Below the pieces are notes generated by a model. It did no database searches, was not told the DNA's origin, and saw only the letters and a list, made by a program, of their open reading frames with translations. From Archangium sp. (GTDB lineage Bacteria > Myxococcota > Myxococcia > Myxococcales > Myxococcaceae), in contig JAUYRZ010000125.1 of NCBI GenBank assembly GCA_030695565.1, positions 36,941 to 100,940 of the forward strand: a stretch of 64,000 nucleotides of DNA, given 5' to 3'. Shown here piece by piece: positions 60,157 through 64,000 of the stretch. How positions within the stretch are numbered: the first letter of the stretch is position 1; each line of letters begins with the position of its first letter. The translations under genes and the position numbers were made by a program.

Positions 60157-63100
60157 ATGGCATCGCACCGCAAGCAGTCCCCCATCGCAGTCGTCGGCGT
60201 CAGCGCGCTCTTCCCCGGCTCCACCGATTCGCGCGGCTTTTGGAACGACATCCTCGCGGGCAAAGACCTGATCACCGACGTGCCTTCGTCGCACTGGTTG
60301 ATCGAGGACTATTACGACGCTGATCCGAAGGCGCTCGACAAGACCTACTCCAAGCGCGGCGGCTTCCTGGGCTCGGTGGACTTCGACCCGCTTGAGTTCG
60401 GCCTGCCCCCGACCATCGTGCCGGCGACCGACTCGGCGCAGATCCTCGCGCTCATCGTCGCGCAGAAGGTGCTCGACGACGCGAGCCAGGGCCAGTTCTC
60501 CAAGATGGACCGCGAGCGCATCAGCGTGCTGCTCGGCGTGACCTCGGCGCAAGAGCTGCTCGGCAGCATGGTGAGCCGCCTGCAGAAGCCGGTCTGGCTC
60601 AAGGCGCTGCGTGAGTCGGGCATCCCCGAGACCGAGGCGCAGGACATCTGCCTCAAGATCGCCAAGTCCTACACGCCCTGGCAGGAGTCCTCTTTCCCCG
60701 GCCTGCTCGGCAACGTGGTGGCCGGCCGCATCGCCAACCGCTTCGACCTGCGCGGCACCAACGCGGTCACCGACGCTGCGTGCGCGTCGTCGCTCGCCGC
60801 CGTCTCGATGGGCATCAACGAGCTGCAGCTCGGCCAGTCTGACCTCGTCATCACCGGCGGCGTCGACGCGATGAACGACATCTTCATGTACCTCTGCTTC
60901 AGCAAGACGCCTGCGCTGTCGCCTTCGGGTGATTGCCGGCCGTTCTCCGATACCGCTGACGGCACGCTGCTCGGTGAAGGCATCGCGATGGTCGCGCTCA
61001 AGCGCCTCGAAGACGCCGAACGTGATGGCGATCGCATCTACTCGGTCATCACCGGCATCGGCTCTGCGTCCGACGGCCGCGCGAACAGCGTGTACGCGCC
61101 GCTGCCCGAAGGTCAGGCCCGCTCGCTGCGCCGCGCCTACGAAGTGGCTGGTTACGGCCCTGAGACCGTGGAGCTCGTCGAAGCGCACGGCACCGGCACC
61201 AAGGCCGGCGACGCGGCTGAGTTCGCGGGGCTCAAGCTCGCGTTCACCAGCGAAGCACGCAAAGAGAACCAGTGGTGCGCGCTGGGCACGGTGAAGTCGC
61301 AGATCGGTCACACCAAGGCGGCTGCAGGCGCGGCCGGTTTGTTCAAGGCGGTGATGGCGCTGCACCACAAGGTGTTGCCGCCCACCATCAAGGTCGATCG
61401 CCCCAACCCCAAGTTGGAGATTGAGAAGAGCCCGTTCTACCTGAACACCCAGCGCCGCCCGTGGATCCGCGACTCGTCGTCGCACCCGCGCCGCGCCTCG
61501 GTGTCGAGCTTCGGTTTCGGTGGCAGCAACTTCCACGTCGCGCTCGAGGAGTACGCGCCGAAGAAGGCCACCAACGGTAAACACGCGTGGCGGCTGCGCG
61601 CGGTGCCCACGGAGCTGGTGCTGCTGAGCGCGTCGACCCCGGCTGCGCTGGTGGCGAAGTGCAAGGAGCTCGCGAGCTCGAAGAAGGAGTTCCACCACAT
61701 CGCGCGTGAGACCCAGCTCTCGTTCTCCTCGAAGGACTCCGCTCGCCTGGCGATCGTCGCGGCGAACCTCGGTGAGCTTGCCGAGAAGTTGAACTCGGCC
61801 GCCTCGACCATCGAGAAGGCGCCGGGCACGGGCTACTCCACTCCGACCGGCGTGCACTACGCGACGGGCGCGGCGGATGCGGGCCAGGTGGCGTTCCTCT
61901 TCCCGGGGCAGGGCAGCCAGTACGTGGGCATGGGCGCAGAGGCCGCGATGGCCTTCGATGCGGCTCGCAAGGCGTGGGACGACGCGGCTGCACTCCCCTT
62001 CGGCAACGAGCGGCTGCACGACGTGGTGTTCCCGGTGCCGGTGTTCACCGATGCAGATCGGGAAGCGCAGCAGAAGAAGCTGACGCAGACCGAGTGGGCC
62101 CAGCCCGCGCTCGGCGTGCACAGCCAGTCACTGGCGAACGTGCTGCACCAGGTCGGCGTGATTCCTTCGTGCGTGGCGGGTCACAGCTTTGGTGAAGTGT
62201 CCGCGCTGCACGAAGCGGGTGCGATCGACGCGCAGACGCTGGTGAAGGTGGCGCGCAAGCGCGGCGAGCTGATGCGTGATGCGTCGGCGGTGCCGGGCGC
62301 GATGACGGCCGTGGCGAAGTCCATCGACGAGGTGCGCGCGGCGGTGGCTGCGAGCGGCGCCAGCGTGGTGGTGGCCAACCACAACTCGCCGACCCAGGTG
62401 GTGTTGTCGGGTTCGGTCGAGGAGATCACCAGGGTCGAGGCCGCGCTCACCGCGAAGGGCCTGACCGCGAAGCGCCTGCCGGTGGCGACCGCGTTCCACA
62501 GCCCGCTGGTGGCTGGCTCGAGCGCGCCGTTCCGCACGTTCCTCGACGGGGTGACCGTGAACGCGCCGAAGTTCGACGTGTACGGCAACGCGACCGCTTC
62601 CGTGTACGCGAAGGATGCCACGGCGATCCGGGAGCAGCTTGCCTCGCAGCTGGCGCAGCCGGTTCGGTTCGTCGAAGAGATCGAAGCGATGTACGCGCGC
62701 GGTGTTCGCACGTTCGTCGAAGTGGGCGCGGGCAGCGTGTTGACCGAGCTCGTCGGCCGCATCCTCGGAGATCGTGCGCACCGCGCCGTGAGCCTGGATC
62801 GCAAGGGCAAGCACGGGGTGACCACGCTGCAGGAAGGCCTTGGTCGTCTCGCCATCGCCGGCGTGCAGCTGAACCTCGCCCCGCTGTGGGAGCAGTACCA
62901 GCCCGCGTCGGACAAGCCGGTGAAGAAGCCCGCGATGACCATGCCGATCAACGGCGCGAACACGGGCCGTCCGTACCCGCCGGTGGGTGGCGCGAAGGAT
63001 CTGCCCAAGCCGAACGGCCCGCGCGCGGTGCCTGCGGCGCAGATCATCGAGAAGATCGTGACGGTCGAGAAGATCGTGCACGTCGAAGTTCCTGTCTCCC

Positions 63101-64000
63101 TCTCCCCCGCGGGCCAAGGCCTCGGGGCCGATGGAACAGAGGGGAGAAACAGGGTCGGGGAGAGGGCGTACCAAGCCGCCCCCGAAGCCCATACGGCCTG
63201 GGTGCACGCCTTCCAGGAAACGCAGCGGCAGACCGCTGAAGCCCACGCGGCCTATCAGCGCTCAATGGCGGAGAGCCACGTGGCCTTCCTCAACACGGCG
63301 CAGTCCTCCTTCGCTGGCCTCAGCGCCATGATGGGCGCCCCCGCGCAGCAGCAGTACATCGCCCCGGCGCCGGTGCAGCACTCCGTCCCCGCGCCCGCAC
63401 CGGTGCAGCAGTACGTGCCGCAGCCGCAGTTGGTGGCCGCTGCGCCCGCCCACGTCGCGCCTGTCGTTGCCCCTGCGCCCGTGGTCGTCGCACCCGCACC
63501 GAAGCCGGCACCCGTCGCCGCCGCACCTGCCGCCGGAGCCTTCCTCGATCTCGAAGCGTTGATGATGACGATCGTGGCCGAGAAGACCGGCTACCCGAAG
63601 GAGATGCTCGGCGCCCAGATGGAGCTCGAAGCCGACCTCGGCATCGACTCGATCAAGCGCGTGGAAATCCTCTCCGCGATGCGTGAGCGCGCGCCGAACC
63701 TGCCCGAGGTGAAGCCGACCGAACTGGCCACCCTGCGCACGCTCGGTCAGATCGTCGATCACATGAAGGCCGCGGGTGGTGCTGCGTTCCAGTCGGCGCC
63801 TGCCGCTGCCGCCGCGCCGGTTGCTGCTGCAGCTTCCGCCGGCCCGTCGATCGACCTCGAGGCGTTGATGATGACGATCGTGGCCGAGAAGACCGGCTAC
63901 CCGAAGGAGATGCTCGGCGCGCAGATGGAGCTCGAAGCCGACCTCGGCATCGACTCGATCAAGCGCGTGGAAATCCTCTCCGCGATGCGTGAGCGCGCGC
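60157..64000 (+). CDS. pfaA: PUFA synthase PfaA (KS-MAT-ACP-ACP...), partial
   Basis: The reading frame stays open to the window end (1281 residues seen). A ketosynthase comes first with Cys209 in DAACASS, His344 in EAHGTGT and His385 in QIGHTKAAAG. A malonyl-CoA acyltransferase follows (FPGQGSQYVGMG, then Ser677 in GHSFGE). After a linker of about 180 residues, two ACP domains are seen with phosphopantetheine serines Ser1165 and Ser1267 in GIDSIKRVEIL. Further ACPs, a ketoreductase and possibly a dehydratase are expected outside. The linker holds an in-frame copy of the GC-rich repeat. The complex makes long-chain polyunsaturated fatty acids such as EPA, DHA or arachidonic acid. Confidence 0.93.
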   Translation, partial: MASHRKQSPIAVVGVSALFPGSTDSRGFWNDILAGKDLITDVPSSHWLIEDYYDADPKALDKTYSKRGGFLGSVDFDPLEFGLPPTIVPATDSAQILALIVAQKVLDDASQGQFSKMDRERISVLLGVTSAQELLGSMVSRLQKPVWLKALRESGIPETEAQDICLKIAKSYTPWQESSFPGLLGNVVAGRIANRFDLRGTNAVTDAACASSLAAVSMGINELQLGQSDLVITGGVDAMNDIFMYLCFSKTPALSPSGDCRPFSDTADGTLLGEGIAMVALKRLEDAERDGDRIYSVITGIGSASDGRANSVYAPLPEGQARSLRRAYEVAGYGPETVELVEAHGTGTKAGDAAEFAGLKLAFTSEARKENQWCALGTVKSQIGHTKAAAGAAGLFKAVMALHHKVLPPTIKVDRPNPKLEIEKSPFYLNTQRRPWIRDSSSHPRRASVSSFGFGGSNFHVALEEYAPKKATNGKHAWRLRAVPTELVLLSASTPAALVAKCKELASSKKEFHHIARETQLSFSSKDSARLAIVAANLGELAEKLNSAASTIEKAPGTGYSTPTGVHYATGAADAGQVAFLFPGQGSQYVGMGAEAAMAFDAARKAWDDAAALPFGNERLHDVVFPVPVFTDADREAQQKKLTQTEWAQPALGVHSQSLANVLHQVGVIPSCVAGHSFGEVSALHEAGAIDAQTLVKVARKRGELMRDASAVPGAMTAVAKSIDEVRAAVAASGASVVVANHNSPTQVVLSGSVEEITRVEAALTAKGLTAKRLPVATAFHSPLVAGSSAPFRTFLDGVTVNAPKFDVYGNATASVYAKDATAIREQLASQLAQPVRFVEEIEAMYARGVRTFVEVGAGSVLTELVGRILGDRAHRAVSLDRKGKHGVTTLQEGLGRLAIAGVQLNLAPLWEQYQPASDKPVKKPAMTMPINGANTGRPYPPVGGAKDLPKPNGPRAVPAAQIIEKIVTVEKIVHVEVPVSLSPAGQGLGADGTEGRNRVGERAYQAAPEAHTAWVHAFQETQRQTAEAHAAYQRSMAESHVAFLNTAQSSFAGLSAMMGAPAQQQYIAPAPVQHSVPAPAPVQQYVPQPQLVAAAPAHVAPVVAPAPVVVAPAPKPAPVAAAPAAGAFLDLEALMMTIVAEKTGYPKEMLGAQMELEADLGIDSIKRVEILSAMRERAPNLPEVKPTELATLRTLGQIVDHMKAAGGAAFQSAPAAAAAPVAAAASAGPSIDLEALMMTIVAEKTGYPKEMLGAQMELEADLGIDSIKRVEILSAMRERA
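63095..63168. repeat. GC-rich inverted repeat inside pfaA, copy 8
   Basis: TCTCCCTCTCCCC and a later GGGGAGAAACAGGGTCGGGG resemble the intergenic repeats elsewhere in the window. Here the copy encodes residues 980-1004 of PfaA without breaking the frame. Confidence 0.6.
63550..64000. repeat. Tandem ACP-coding repeat with a 306-base period
   Basis: The stretch starting CTCGAAGCGTTGATGATG is repeated 306 bases later with very few differences over about 145 bases, giving two ACPs whose cores are the same. An Ala/Pro-rich linker separates them. More copies probably follow beyond the window. Confidence 0.85.

Noticed and set aside
60133..63246. Two long open frames on the minus strand opposite pfaA
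   Set aside because: They are third-position shadows of a GC-rich coding sequence. The plus strand has KS, MAT and ACP active sites, while the minus-strand products are low-complexity Arg/Ala/His-rich with no family features.
1..64000. Search for tRNA, rRNA, CRISPR arrays, insertion sequences and phage genes
   Set aside because: No cloverleaf-like intergenic segment, ribosomal sequence, regularly spaced repeats, transposase or integrase was seen when reading the window. Short RNA genes could still be missed without a computed search.

Overview
The window is dense, high-GC DNA from what is most likely a myxobacterium-type Myxococcota. The reasons are a type IV pilin gene followed by pilG-pilH-pilI in the order known from Myxococcus xanthus, a polyunsaturated-fatty-acid (PUFA) synthase locus that begins with the enoylreductase gene, many lipoproteins and two-component proteins, and sigma-54-type promoter sequences. 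A lower rank cannot be assigned from sequence alone. I saw no rRNA, tRNA, CRISPR array, phage or insertion sequence.

Region 1 (1-20.4 kb) holds the most unusual arrangement. After an AraC-type regulator, a response regulator coupled to a membrane protein, an HtrA-like protease and a TMTC-like GT-C protein, eight minus-strand genes run from pilG down to an STT3/PglB-like oligosaccharyltransferase. The pilG and pilH genes abut and every later junction overlaps by four bases. Five large polytopic proteins therefore appear to be co-expressed with the pilus assembly genes pilG, pilH and pilI: a TMTC-like protein, two YfhO-like proteins, a PMT-type GT-C protein and the STT3-like enzyme. Two pilin genes lie just upstream, flanking a mannose-family PTS EIIA gene. 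I infer a pilus-linked or surface glycosylation system.

Region 2 (20.5-42 kb) is mixed. It has a bifunctional flavin monooxygenase/Old-Yellow-Enzyme protein (salicylyl-CoA or 2-aminobenzoyl-CoA type), a third YfhO-like protein, an M20 peptidase, a TSUP permease, repeat-built lipoproteins (five PPC-like modules; a collagen-like Gly-X-Y protein), a PilZ protein, a tandem pair of low-complexity secreted proteins, a DUF4105 protein, a decayed hydrolase pseudogene, an enoyl-CoA hydratase and a TrmJ-like methyltransferase.

Region 3 (41.7-55.4 kb) covers signalling and envelope maintenance. It has a DUF883 protein behind a good sigma-54 promoter, a cluster of response regulator, hybrid kinase, NtrC-type activator and CHASE kinase, a four-gene Mla-type lipid transport operon with a STAS-fused permease, hflK-hflC, a histidine kinase gene split by a stop and a frameshift, and a DUF2383-DUF1328 stress-type pair also behind a sigma-54-like promoter.

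Region 4 (55.5-64 kb) has a large lipoprotein divergent from a di-heme MauG-type peroxidase, then pfaD and the 5' part of pfaA (KS-MAT-ACP-ACP, cut by the window end). A family of short GC-rich inverted repeats recurs between genes, often at convergent ends, and one copy lies in frame inside pfaA.
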